A program made the position numbers and the translations under genes. The notes beneath the pieces were generated by a model, which saw nothing but the letters and a program-made list of their open reading frames with translations, had not been told where the DNA came from and made no database searches. Below, piece after piece: positions 52,993-61,490 of a DNA stretch of 64,000 bases (position 1 is its first letter; each line of letters starts with the position of its first letter). The stretch is from UBA5364 sp050259235. GTDB taxonomy: Bacteria > Bacillota_I > Bacilli_A > RF39 > UBA660. The stretch spans positions 218,156-282,155 of the forward strand of contig JBLNAG010000005.1 of NCBI GenBank assembly GCA_050259235.1, written 5' to 3'.

Positions 52993-53037
52993 CAACCGAG
53001 AGTTGACAAATAACAACCTATAGTTGGTAGTGACAAC
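52993..53037. promoter_or_regulatory. Two CAAC-N5-GTTG operators before the membrane XRE gene
   Basis: CAACCGAGAGTTG (52993-53005) and CAACCTATAGTTG (53014-53026), 21 bp apart, i.e. two helical turns, with a further CAAC half-site at 53034. A TATAAT at about 52971-52976 lies upstream, so a bound regulator would block early elongation. Confidence 0.7.
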
Positions 53038-53075
53038 CGTTTAATTAATATAAAATTATTGTGAGGTGAAAGAAA

Positions 53076-54653
53076 ATGAATTTTTGTGAAAACTTACAAA
53101 TGCTTCGTAAGGAACATAATTTATCGCAAGAACAATTAGCAGAAAAATTAGATGTTTCAAGACAAGCAGTTTCAAAATGGGAATCTGGTCAATCATATCC
53201 AGAGATGGATAAAATTATAACAATGTGCAAGATATTTAATTGTAGTATGGATGCACTAGTTAATGAAAGTATAACTGATATTAAAGAAACGGAAAAAAGG
53301 GCAAAGAATAGTATTATTAGTTATATTGAAGAATTTTTAGAATTTATTAGTAGAACAGTTAAAATGCTAACTAGTATGAAGTTTGGTGAATTAATTAAAT
53401 GTGCTATGGAATTATTTATAATTGGAATGGTAATATTAATTTTTAAAGTTCCAGTTGAATATATAGGTAGTTTAGGTAGTAGATTATTCTCCATTTTACC
53501 AAATTTTATAAGTTACTTCGTTATTCAAGTTTGGTACTTTATTTTAAATTTATCATATTTTATTTTAGCTATTATAGTATTTGTTCATATATTTAAGACA
53601 AGATATCTTGATTACTTTGAAGAAACAAATACTGAATCATTAGGAGAAGAACCAGCTGAAATAAATCATGGTAAAAAAGGTAGTGAAGAAAAACATGAAC
53701 CAATTAAAAAAGAACGTGTATTTAGAGAACGAAGAGATAATTTACATTCTTTTGTAAATATACTATCTAAGTTAATGACATTGTTTATTAAGTCTTTAAT
53801 AATTGCTATATCATTACCATTTTTAGTTTCATTACTAATGTTTGCAATATTCTTAGTAATAAGTATTGGGCTATTATTTCAAGGTGTAGTATATTTTGGT
53901 ATTACAATTGCTATTATATCAGCATTAGTTTTTAATATTTTTCTAATTGAAACTTTATATAATTTAATTTTTAATAAGAAGAATAATTTAAATAAAATAT
54001 TTATTGTATTATTATCAACAATTATAGGTTTAGGTATAGGAATAGGGATAACAACCTTTGATGTGGCTAATTCTAAATTTATAAATGAAATCCCAGATAA
54101 TATTAAACAAACAAGTAAAGTAGAAACATATGATATGTCTAATGATTTAATGGTTGATGATTGGCATAGTATTAATTATATTACTGATGAAAGTTTAACT
54201 GATAAAGTAAAATTAGAAGTAAGTTATTATCCTGATCATAGTTTTCCAACTATGGAAGTTTATAATAATCAATTACAAATTTATAGTCGTGATACTGAAC
54301 AAATTATTTTTTCAAAGTTATATAAATTAGTAGTAAACGATTTAAAGAAGAAGCAAATCCATAATTATAGTTTGTTATATGATATTAAAGTAACAGTATA
54401 CAGCTCAAAAGCAAATATTGATAAATTAAAAGCAAATACTAAAGCATATTATCATAGTATTGCTGAAGAACAAAATAATTATCAAAATATGGTTAATCAA
54501 TATGAACAAACAATAAGATATTATCAAGATGAAATGGCTGAATTAGAATCTAAAAATGAAACACAAAAAAGTGAATATGAATTAGAAGTACAACAATATC
54601 AAAATAAGATTCAAGAATATAAAGATAAAATTAATAATTTAATTACGGAATAA
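53076..54653 (+). CDS. Membrane-bound XRE-family regulator
   Basis: 525 aa. Residues 1-70 are an HTH_3 domain (LRKEHNLSQEQLAEKLDVSRQAVSKWESG). Then helices near residues 110-128, 145-170 as two membrane segments, a charged loop, and four more membrane segments (about 240-330). An outside domain with strands (KVETYDMSNDL, VKLEVSYYPDH) and a C-terminal coiled coil (residues 455-525) follow. A DNA-binding domain tethered to a membrane sensor fits envelope-stress control, probably including its own promoter via the CAAC operators. GAGGTG precedes the ATG. Confidence 0.8.
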   Translation: MNFCENLQMLRKEHNLSQEQLAEKLDVSRQAVSKWESGQSYPEMDKIITMCKIFNCSMDALVNESITDIKETEKRAKNSIISYIEEFLEFISRTVKMLTSMKFGELIKCAMELFIIGMVILIFKVPVEYIGSLGSRLFSILPNFISYFVIQVWYFILNLSYFILAIIVFVHIFKTRYLDYFEETNTESLGEEPAEINHGKKGSEEKHEPIKKERVFRERRDNLHSFVNILSKLMTLFIKSLIIAISLPFLVSLLMFAIFLVISIGLLFQGVVYFGITIAIISALVFNIFLIETLYNLIFNKKNNLNKIFIVLLSTIIGLGIGIGITTFDVANSKFINEIPDNIKQTSKVETYDMSNDLMVDDWHSINYITDESLTDKVKLEVSYYPDHSFPTMEVYNNQLQIYSRDTEQIIFSKLYKLVVNDLKKKQIHNYSLLYDIKVTVYSSKANIDKLKANTKAYYHSIAEEQNNYQNMVNQYEQTIRYYQDEMAELESKNETQKSEYELEVQQYQNKIQEYKDKINNLITE

Positions 54654-54797
54654 AGATATAAGGATTGAAATAAAAAAGTACATACAAAATTATTATTTTG
54701 TATAATAGTGTTTTAAAAATGTTTAGAATTTGATTTCTAAAGTTATTCCTACATCTAGTTACTTTACATCCGACTTTTCAACAGCAATCTAAAATAA

Positions 54798-54826
54798 TTG
54801 ACAAAAACAGACTTTGATAATATTAT
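54798..54826 (+). promoter_or_regulatory. Promoter of the second matrixin locus
   Basis: TTGACA (54798-54803), 17-bp spacer, TATTAT (54821-54826). Confidence 0.8.
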
Positions 54827-54913
54827 GCGAGTAGATGGAATAATCTTATAGTTATAATTCATTATTATTTTATTATAATTTCAAAGATAACGACGAAGTT
54901 CTGATTACTCTAT

Positions 54914-54939
54914 CCTCATTTGTAGTTATACAAATGAGG
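54914..54939 (+). promoter_or_regulatory. 11-bp leader hairpin before the second matrixin gene
   Basis: CCTCATTTGTA, GTTA loop, TACAAATGAGG: a perfect stem with GGAGGTG at its 3' edge and no immediate T-run. Could be a regulatory leader element; alternatively a decayed terminator. Confidence 0.5.
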
Positions 54940-55020
54940 GAGGTGATATGGAATAAATTGTTATTTTTTTTATTTATTTACAGGCATTTAATTTAAGTTA
55001 AAAGTAAGAGGGAGAAAATA

Positions 55021-55623
55021 ATGAAAAAAATTATATTATTAATATTAATATCTATAACAATTTTTATTGTGGGGACATTAAATGTAAAAGCGGCTAATAC
55101 ACCCACACCAACATTTGGACACAAAATAATTTGGAATATCGAATCAATATATTATTATGTATCACCAGGAGCTGAACAGTATGCAAACTATATCAGTGAT
55201 GCAGCGTATAATTGGGTATATACCGGATTAGGATACAATAAACTATATCCTAATGCTAGAACATCAAATATTTATTATTCAGCTGTAGATTTTTACGTAT
55301 ATCAAACTCCACCTGTTTCTGGAGCACTTGCTCAGACAAAGTTTTTTGCAAGAACTAATGGAACAAGTGGAGATAGTTTTAGAGTTTATCCTGATAGCTC
55401 AGACTGGCTTTATGCAGAAATAGAAATATACAGTGATGAGTTTAATGAACAAGGCGACTATAATCGTCGCGGGGTTATTTCCCATGAATTTGGACATGCT
55501 TGGGGATTAGCCCACAACAGCACTAATCCATATAGCATAATGAGTCAATTAGGTCAAAACTATAGACAAGTAAATACTGTTCAACAGGTTGATCAAGATG
55601 CATTTAACAGCATATATCGATAA
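55021..55623 (+). CDS. Secreted matrixin-like metalloprotease, chromosomal copy
   Basis: 200 aa, paralogue of the protease at 25911. Signal peptide (IILLILISITIFIVGTLNVKA) then IIWNIESIYYYVSPGAEQYA. The zinc motif is the full HEFGHAWGLAH (His155, Glu156, His159, His165), the matrixin consensus HExxHxxGxxH, and YSIM is the Met-turn. No propeptide or cysteine switch is seen. It would cleave proteins at or beyond the cell surface. GGGAG precedes the ATG. Two ectodomain proteins follow at 12 and 88 bp in the same direction. Confidence 0.88.
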   Translation: MKKIILLILISITIFIVGTLNVKAANTPTPTFGHKIIWNIESIYYYVSPGAEQYANYISDAAYNWVYTGLGYNKLYPNARTSNIYYSAVDFYVYQTPPVSGALAQTKFFARTNGTSGDSFRVYPDSSDWLYAEIEIYSDEFNEQGDYNRRGVISHEFGHAWGLAHNSTNPYSIMSQLGQNYRQVNTVQQVDQDAFNSIYR

Positions 55624-55635
55624 GGAGAAAGTACA

Positions 55636-56268
55636 ATGAAGAAGAAAATTTTAATAAGTACTATTTTATTAGTTAGTATAACAACTATAGTTTTAGTGAA
55701 TAATTATAAAAATGAAAAATCGTTATCTAATATATCTAGTGAGGAGTCAATTACCTATGTTATATCAGCATATAATGATTATCAATACAACGATTCAGAA
55801 ATTTTATATGATAAAAGTGATGTAGTTATTATTGGAAATTATAAAAATGACGTTAAAACTATTGCATCTGAGAATGGTGACCCTATGACTTTATCAACTT
55901 TTAATATTGAAAAAGTTATAAAAGGTGATATTAGAAAGGATAGTATAGATATTTATTATATTGGTGGAACTATTACACTAGATGAATATGTTAAAACTCA
56001 AACTAAAGAGCAGTTAGTAAAAAAAGGCATTTCTAATATAAAACCAGAAGATATGAAAAAACAATTTGTTATATATAAGAATAATGATATAAAAATTAAT
56101 TTTTCAAATAATGGTGATAAATATATGCTATTTCTAAAATTTAATGAAAAATTAAATAATTATTGCCTAATGTCAAATGGCTATGGTGCATTAAAAACCA
56201 ATAATAAAAATCAGATTTATAATTATGAAACACAAAATTATGAAGATGTAAATTTTTATAAAAATTAA
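55636..56268 (+). CDS. Membrane-anchored TIMP/NTR-like domain protein, chromosomal copy 1
   Basis: 210 aa. N-terminal membrane helix or signal anchor (ILISTILLVSITTIVLV), short linker, then the module ectodomain: SDVVIIGNYKND, STFNIEKVIKGDI, IDIYYIGGTI, DKYMLFLKFNE and MSNGYGALK. The order of motifs is that of the anti-sigma ectodomain at 24948. AAGGAG precedes the ATG, 12 bp after the protease stop, so protease and this protein are made together. Likely an inhibitor, immunity partner or substrate of the protease (inference). No lipobox. Confidence 0.7.
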   Translation: MKKKILISTILLVSITTIVLVNNYKNEKSLSNISSEESITYVISAYNDYQYNDSEILYDKSDVVIIGNYKNDVKTIASENGDPMTLSTFNIEKVIKGDIRKDSIDIYYIGGTITLDEYVKTQTKEQLVKKGISNIKPEDMKKQFVIYKNNDIKINFSNNGDKYMLFLKFNEKLNNYCLMSNGYGALKTNNKNQIYNYETQNYEDVNFYKN

Positions 56269-56356
56269 TATAAAACAGGATAAGTCATCAAATTATATGC
56301 TGTTTTTGAAATTTTTTATAAAAAAATAGACACTACTATATTGAGAGGAGATAATT

Positions 56357-56989
56357 ATGAAAAAAATTATATTTTTATCATTCATAGTAATAATATCTAT
56401 TTTAGGATTATTTGTTATATTTAGCGAAGATAATAGGGGAAGAACATTGGAAAGAAATAATGATACTAACGTCAAGACAGTTGTATATAAAATATCAAAA
56501 AATTTTGATATTTTATATAATCAGCCAAAAGATTTATACAATCAAAGTCAACTAGTTGTTATTGGTAACTTTTTAAATGATGAAAATACAGAAATGACTG
56601 ATGATAGTACTTTTATAACCAATACTACATTTAAGATTGAAAATGTTTTAAAAGGTAATGTTGAAGATGAAAATATAAAAGTATCATATTTAGGAGGAGT
56701 AATATCAGTAAAAGATTATTCTAAAAACATTAGTATAGAAGTATTAAAGGCACAGGGATTAGAAAAATATATTAACGATGAGGATAAGTATGTAGAATTT
56801 GAATTTTATGAAGCTCCGGTAAATATTGAAAAAGGGAAAGATAATGATAAATATTTGCTATTCTTATCCTATGATAAAGAAAAAAAAATTTATCAACCAT
56901 ATTCTAATGGTTATGGGATATTAAAAATTATTAATGGTAACAGTGTTTTTAATAAAATAACACAGGAATATGAAGAAATTAAATTTTAA
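56357..56989 (+). CDS. Membrane-anchored TIMP/NTR-like domain protein, chromosomal copy 2
   Basis: 210 aa. N-terminal membrane helix (IIFLSFIVIISILGLFVIF), then QSQLVVIGNFLND, TTFKIENVLKGNV, IKVSYLGGVI, DKYLLFLSYDKE and YSNGYGILK. Paralogue of the preceding gene and of 24948/26514. Having two divergent ectodomain proteins beside one protease suggests different binding tasks, for example one inhibitor and one sensor or decoy. GAGAGG precedes the ATG. A hairpin follows before the sigma factor gene. Confidence 0.7.
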   Translation: MKKIIFLSFIVIISILGLFVIFSEDNRGRTLERNNDTNVKTVVYKISKNFDILYNQPKDLYNQSQLVVIGNFLNDENTEMTDDSTFITNTTFKIENVLKGNVEDENIKVSYLGGVISVKDYSKNISIEVLKAQGLEKYINDEDKYVEFEFYEAPVNIEKGKDNDKYLLFLSYDKEKKIYQPYSNGYGILKIINGNSVFNKITQEYEEIKF

Positions 56990-57012
56990 AGAATGCTAAG
57001 AGCATTCTTTAA
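56988..57012 (+). terminator. Hairpin between the protease operon and the sigma factor gene
   Basis: A 10-bp perfect stem (56988-56997 with 57001-57010), 3-nt loop; the T-run is interrupted, so read-through is possible. Confidence 0.65.
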
Positions 57013-57062
57013 TTTGTTTTTTGTCAATAAATAAATTATAATTATATTATGGAGTGGTACTA

Positions 57063-57602
57063 ATGAATGACAATATATTTCAAAATGAGTTTGATAAAAT
57101 TTATGAAAATACATATTCTAATGTTTTAAGATATGTTAATTCAAAATGTAATAATTTTGAAGACTCTTTTGATATTATCCAAGAAATTTACGTTGAACTT
57201 TTTAAAGTTATTAAAAGAAAGGGAATAAATTATTTTGGAGATTGTCAAGCATTTGTGATTCATTTGGCTAAAGTACAAATTAGCAAATATTATAGAAAGA
57301 ATAAAATCAAAAAAATTTTAGAATTTATAACTGATAAGATAAATAGTATTGAACAAATTCCAAATGATAGAAAAGATTTGCTAAGTGAAGCAATTGATAA
57401 AGATTCATTAGTTAAAGTTTGGATGTTTCTTAAAAAGAAGGATAAAAAAACAAATATTATTTTTTATTATTACTATTATTTAGATAAGTCTATTTTTGAA
57501 ATAGCAGAAGACTTAAAGATGAGTGAAAGTGCAGTAAAAAATAAATTATATAGAACATTAAATGAAATTAAAAATAAATTCAAAAAGGATGGTGATAAAT
57601 AG
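57063..57602 (+). CDS. ECF-type sigma factor, chromosomal copy
   Basis: 179 aa, paralogue of the sigma factor at 24398. Region 2 FDKIYENTYSNVLRYVNSKC..SFDIIQEIYVELFK; region 4 DKSIFEIAEDLKMSESAVKNKLYRTLNEI. Start at the ATG after GGAG; a GTG three codons upstream is rejected. The next gene is its likely anti-sigma, one base after the stop. It probably drives the protease locus, but no shared promoter motif was obvious by eye. Confidence 0.85.
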   Translation: MNDNIFQNEFDKIYENTYSNVLRYVNSKCNNFEDSFDIIQEIYVELFKVIKRKGINYFGDCQAFVIHLAKVQISKYYRKNKIKKILEFITDKINSIEQIPNDRKDLLSEAIDKDSLVKVWMFLKKKDKKTNIIFYYYYYLDKSIFEIAEDLKMSESAVKNKLYRTLNEIKNKFKKDGDK

Positions 57603-57603
57603 T

Positions 57604-58350
57604 ATGCCTGATAAAGAATTTTTTCGTAAAATGTATGATGTCAATGGTTTAACAAAAGAAAAAACTTATGCTAAAATTTTGCAAAGAATAGGTAAAGAAA
57701 AAAAAGCAATCTATAATATGAAAAGGATAGTATATGCATCATTCCTATTTATTATTGTTTTTGCTGTATTATTGAAATTAAATAATAATTACAACAAAAG
57801 TAATTATAATAGCAATGAATTATTCATTAATTATATAAATTATGATGATAATAATTTTGATATGTTAGATAATCCATTAAAGAAAGAAATTCAGAATACA
57901 CTTATTACTTATGAATGGAAATATGAAAAGAATACCTTGGAAAATGTCATCCATTTATATAATATAAAGTTGAAATATTACATTCCAAATTATCTTACTC
58001 AGATAAATACTCTATGCATTTACAATATTTATGAAAACGAATATTCTGAATGTAGTATTGAACATCTAGAAGAAAATGATAGTTTAATAAAACGATATAT
58101 GATTTTTTCGGTTTCTAAAAACGAATATCCATTCAGAGATGATAAATATTTTGAGACTAATTTAAAAAATATTAAAACAACAACATACAATCACCAACAA
58201 TTTCTCATTTATAAACTAAAACAATCGTCAATAATGGATGAAAAATCTTCATTAATTATTGTTAGATTTAAAGATAATGATTTGTTTTATGATTTTGAAC
58301 TATTTGGAATATCCAACGATGATTTTATATCATTTTTAAATAGTATCTAA
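57604..58350 (+). CDS. Transmembrane anti-sigma-like protein with a different ectodomain
   Basis: 248 aa. The cytoplasmic part (residues 1-40, FFRKMYDVNGLTKEKTYAKILQRIGKEKK) resembles that of the anti-sigma at 24948, followed by one membrane helix (41-58). The outside part (60-248) does not share the SADLVFIG/KG/GG/YLLF pattern; it holds a strand-rich domain with ITYEWKYEKNTLENVIHLYN and ends DFISFLNSI. So at this locus the TIMP-like domain is on separate proteins and the anti-sigma carries another sensor. Start by position one base after the sigma stop, with GGATGGTGAT upstream. Confidence 0.7.
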   Translation: MPDKEFFRKMYDVNGLTKEKTYAKILQRIGKEKKAIYNMKRIVYASFLFIIVFAVLLKLNNNYNKSNYNSNELFINYINYDDNNFDMLDNPLKKEIQNTLITYEWKYEKNTLENVIHLYNIKLKYYIPNYLTQINTLCIYNIYENEYSECSIEHLEENDSLIKRYMIFSVSKNEYPFRDDKYFETNLKNIKTTTYNHQQFLIYKLKQSSIMDEKSSLIIVRFKDNDLFYDFELFGISNDDFISFLNSI

Positions 58351-58408
58351 TTTTTAATATTTAGAAGGTTAAAAATATTGAAAGTGATGATATAATTCTA
58401 TCAATTAG

Positions 58409-58434
58409 AAAAAAAAGACTTAATGTCTTTTTTT
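58409..58434. terminator. Bidirectional terminator at the end of the second sigma locus
   Basis: An A-rich/T-rich stem around GAC/GTC (58409-58419 with 58425-58434), TTAAT loop; usable on both strands between convergent genes. Confidence 0.85.
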
Positions 58435-59299
58435 ATTCATATATTTCTTTCTTTATTAACTCAATATTATTATTCATTATACTAAGATAATCAAGTTTAT
58501 CATTTCTTTCTGTTTCAGAAATATTTGATAGAGTGTGGAAATAAATAATTTCAACATTTGTTTCTTCTTGAAGTTTCTTAATAGTATCATTTAATTCTTC
58601 ATTTTGTGGAACAAAGATATAATTTATTTCACCACTATTTATTAATGCAGTAGCATCCGCAATTACTTTATCAGTTAAATTGGCATTGTTTTCTAATGAA
58701 ATAACGTTTAAATCATATTTTTCTAAAAATTTAAATAAATCATTTGACACAACAATTGTCCTAGTTGTTGCGCTTTCCGCTGTTAACTTAAGTTTAGCAT
58801 CAATATTTGAAACATCTATTTTTAATTGATCATAATTGGATTGGATTTTATTTTTTAAGTAATGATTATTAATATATTCATCTAAACCATTTTTAATATT
58901 TTGAGCTAACATCAATAAGTTAGAAGGGTTTAACCATAGTTCTTCCATTTTATTGTTGTATTCCATATTTAAAGTAGTATCAATTATTTTAATATTCTTA
59001 TTTTCTTTAAAGAAATCAAGAACATAATTTTTTTCTGGACTTAAACCATTAAATATAAATAAAGATGATTTACTATAATCTTTTATTTGTTTATCTGTTA
59101 ATTCATATGAGTTAACATCTATTCCATCAGGATAAATACTATATACATTACTACTTTCGCCATAAAGTCTTTCAGTTATATATTCAATTGGATAAACAGT
59201 TGTGTAAATATCTATTTGTTCCATACTATCTCTTTTAAAGCACCCTGATAGAGGTAGTAATAGAAAACCGATTAGTAATAACTTAAGATTTTTTTTCAT
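58433..59299 (-). CDS. ZnuA-like metal-binding lipoprotein with lost metal ligands
   Basis: 288 aa. Lipobox LSGC near residue 20. The fold is that of zinc/manganese substrate-binding proteins: TTVYPIEYITERLYG, PDGIDVNSYELTDKQI, LFIFNGLSPE, LWLNPSNLLMLAQNI. But the His residues of the family are replaced: DPHSFE-type by DVNSYE, HVWLDP-type by ELWLNP, and TSHDAF-type by VSNDLF. Metal binding as in ZnuA is therefore unlikely, or the ligand is different. No permease or ATPase gene is adjacent. Start from GGAGAG; overlaps the end of yidD by 17 bp. Confidence 0.8.
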   Translation of the reverse strand: MKKNLKLLLIGFLLLPLSGCFKRDSMEQIDIYTTVYPIEYITERLYGESSNVYSIYPDGIDVNSYELTDKQIKDYSKSSLFIFNGLSPEKNYVLDFFKENKNIKIIDTTLNMEYNNKMEELWLNPSNLLMLAQNIKNGLDEYINNHYLKNKIQSNYDQLKIDVSNIDAKLKLTAESATTRTIVVSNDLFKFLEKYDLNVISLENNANLTDKVIADATALINSGEINYIFVPQNEELNDTIKKLQEETNVEIIYFHTLSNISETERNDKLDYLSIMNNNIELIKKEIYE

Positions 59300-59519
59300 T
59301 TTTTTCTCTCCTTTGTGGTACTGGGTCATATCCACTAGTTCCTAGTGGATTACATTTTAATATTCTTGTAGCGGTGAGAATACTTCCTTTAATTGATCCA
59401 TGAGTTTGTATGGCTTCAATACCATAGTTTGAACAAGTAGGTATGTGTCTACAATTATCATGGAAAGATCCAGGAATTGTTTGGTATATTTTTATTAATT
59501 TAATTAATATATATTTCAT
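59283..59519 (-). CDS. yidD: Membrane protein insertion efficiency factor YidD
   Basis: 78 aa. All family marks are present: amphipathic N-terminal helix, CRHIPTCSNYGIEAI, GSILTATRILKCNP and GYDPVP. YidD assists YidC-dependent insertion of membrane proteins at the inner leaflet. Its 3' end overlaps the start of the ZnuA-like gene. Confidence 0.95.
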   Translation of the reverse strand: MKYILIKLIKIYQTIPGSFHDNCRHIPTCSNYGIEAIQTHGSIKGSILTATRILKCNPLGTSGYDPVPQRREKNEKKS

Positions 59520-59615
59520 ATAAACACCTTCTTAATTATACTTCAAATTTGTCGAAAAGTAAAATAAATATATTTAAAAAGATGATAGTTTGATATAATA
59601 GTATTAGGTGATTTG

Positions 59616-60287
59616 ATGAAAGTATTAGAAGAATTAGAAATTGTTCCTAGAAAAATAAGTTTATATGAACGTGCTTTTACTCATACTTCATTTGCTAATG
59701 AAGAAGGTGTAGAAAGTTATGAACGATTAGAATATTTGGGAGATGCAGTATTAGAATTAGTTATGAGTGAATATCTTTATAGTAATACGGAATATGAAGA
59801 AGGGATGATGACTAAACTAAGAGCTCACTATGTGTGTGAAAATGCTTTATACGAATATTCAATTAAATTAGGATTAAATGAATATATTCGTTTGGGTAGA
59901 GGCGAAAATGATAGTGGGGGAAAATTTCGTAAAACAATAGTCGCGGATATTTTCGAATCTTTTATTGGGGCATTATTTTTAGATCAAGGAATGGATTTTG
60001 TTAAGAGATTTATTTATAAACACATTATTCCATTAATTGAAAGAAAAGAAATAGATTTCTTTAGTGATTATAAATCAGTCTTACAAGAATTAGTTCAAAC
60101 TGATAAGAGAAGTTTAGAGTATGTGATTGTTGAAGAAGCGGGACCTTCTCATGATAAGACTTTTACAGTTCAAGTTAAGATAGATAATATTATCTATGGT
60201 GAAGGAACAGCTCATAGTAAGAAACAAGCTGAACAAGAAGCTGCTAAAAATGCACTTAAGAAAGCACAAAACGGATTAGATCATTAA
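59616..60287 (+). CDS. rnc: Ribonuclease III
   Basis: 223 aa. The catalytic signature is ERLEYLGDAVLELVMSEYL near residue 38, with the second acidic cluster in ADIFESFIGALF; the C-terminal double-stranded-RNA-binding domain begins near 155 (DYKSVLQELVQ) and ends KKQAEQEAAKNAL. It cuts dsRNA in rRNA processing and mRNA decay. Start at the ATG after AGGTGA. Followed by a small hypothetical gene 14 bp downstream. Confidence 0.96.
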   Translation: MKVLEELEIVPRKISLYERAFTHTSFANEEGVESYERLEYLGDAVLELVMSEYLYSNTEYEEGMMTKLRAHYVCENALYEYSIKLGLNEYIRLGRGENDSGGKFRKTIVADIFESFIGALFLDQGMDFVKRFIYKHIIPLIERKEIDFFSDYKSVLQELVQTDKRSLEYVIVEEAGPSHDKTFTVQVKIDNIIYGEGTAHSKKQAEQEAAKNALKKAQNGLDH

Positions 60288-60301
60288 AAGGATATGATTA
60301 T

Positions 60302-60625
60302 ATGATAAAAATAAGTAGAATAGTTGATAACAATGTTGATTATAATGTTACTTATGAAATATATATTAACAATATTTTATTAGATAAATTAGAAAATGGC
60401 GAATGTAAAAGTTTTCGTTTGAAAATTGGTGAAAACTATAAAATGTTCATTAAGAATAAAGATATCATTAGTAATGAAGTGGTTTTTAATATGGACAGTG
60501 ATCAAGTTATTGAATTTGAATGTGGACCAATGTATAAAGAGACCTTTTTTTCGAAATTTTCGCAAACTAAAAAATATGTTAATCATCGTATCAAATTGGA
60601 AATTGCAAAAGATTTTCATTTATAA
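60302..60625 (+). CDS. Small hypothetical protein
   Basis: 107 aa, not recognised. Strand-rich pattern (VTYEIYINNILLDKLENGECKSFRLKIGENYKMFI) that fits a small beta-sandwich, with a basic C-terminus. No signal. Probably co-transcribed with rnc; AAAGGAT precedes the ATG at 10 nt. Confidence 0.6.
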   Translation: MIKISRIVDNNVDYNVTYEIYINNILLDKLENGECKSFRLKIGENYKMFIKNKDIISNEVVFNMDSDQVIEFECGPMYKETFFSKFSQTKKYVNHRIKLEIAKDFHL

Positions 60626-60678
60626 TCTTGTCAAAAATGACAATTTGAAGTAAAATAAATGACTAGAAGGGTGATTTT

Positions 60679-61395
60679 ATGGGAAGAGCATATGAAGTTA
60701 GAAAAGCAAGTATTCTAAAAACTGGGGCAGCTAAAGCTAAAATTTACTCAATGTATGCTAGAGAAATATATCAAGCTGCAAAAAATGGTGGCACTGAAGT
60801 ATCATCAAATGCTGTTTTAAAAAGATTGATTGAAAGAGCTAAGAGAGAGCAGGTTCCTTCTGATATTATTAAAAGAGCAATTGATAAAGTAAATAGTGGT
60901 GTTGATGAAACATATACTAGTGTTCGTTATGAATTATTTGGACCAGGGGGATCAACTCTTATTGTTGACTGCTTAACAGATAATGTTAATCGAACTCTAA
61001 GCTACATTAGACCAGCTTTAAACAAAAATAATGGTAAAATGGGAGTAAGTGGTAGTGTTAGCTATACTTATGATCATTTATGCGTTGTTGGTGTTAAAGG
61101 TTTAGATGAAGAAGCAGCTTTGAATGTATTAATTGAAAATGATATTGATATTAATGATATTGAAGTAGAAGATGGATGTACAATGATTTATGGTTATCCA
61201 CAAGATTTATATCGCATTAAGGAAGCAATTAATGTAATTATGCCTAATGTTGAGTTTGAAATGGATGAAATATCAATGTTTCCACAAGCAAAGATTACTT
61301 TAGCAGAAGAAGACTTAGAACATTTTAATAGAATGCTTGCAATGATTGAAGAAATCGAAGATGTTCAAAACATCTATCATAATGTTGAATTATAA
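60679..61395 (+). CDS. YebC/PmpR-family protein, YeeI type
   Basis: 238 aa. Starts MGRAYEVRKASILKTGAAKAKIYSMYAREIYQAAKNGG as in YeeI, the shorter-spaced relative of YebC, with FGPGGSTLIVDCLTDNVNRT and LTEDLE-like ALAEEDLEHF near the end. YebC-family proteins relieve ribosome stalling or act as transcription regulators. AAGGGTGAT precedes the ATG. A terminator follows. Confidence 0.93.
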   Translation: MGRAYEVRKASILKTGAAKAKIYSMYAREIYQAAKNGGTEVSSNAVLKRLIERAKREQVPSDIIKRAIDKVNSGVDETYTSVRYELFGPGGSTLIVDCLTDNVNRTLSYIRPALNKNNGKMGVSGSVSYTYDHLCVVGVKGLDEEAALNVLIENDIDINDIEVEDGCTMIYGYPQDLYRIKEAINVIMPNVEFEMDEISMFPQAKITLAEEDLEHFNRMLAMIEEIEDVQNIYHNVEL

Positions 61396-61403
61396 TTGAA
61401 AAC

Positions 61404-61432
61404 GACAAAATTTTATGATTTTGTCTTTTTTT
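61404..61432 (+). terminator. Terminator after yeeI-like gene
   Basis: An 8-bp stem (61404-61411 with 61418-61425), TTTATG loop, T-run. Confidence 0.87.
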
Positions 61433-61490
61433 ATAATTCCTTATATGATAAAATATGTATAGAGAAACTACTGTAAGGGGGGATGATGAT

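Larger units (their letters stand above)
54654..55020. other. 367-bp leader region of the second protease locus
   Basis: No gene seen. Holds a near-perfect promoter and about 190 nt of 5' leader with a strong hairpin just before an SD-like GGGAGGTG that is not followed by a useful frame. Confidence 0.5.
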
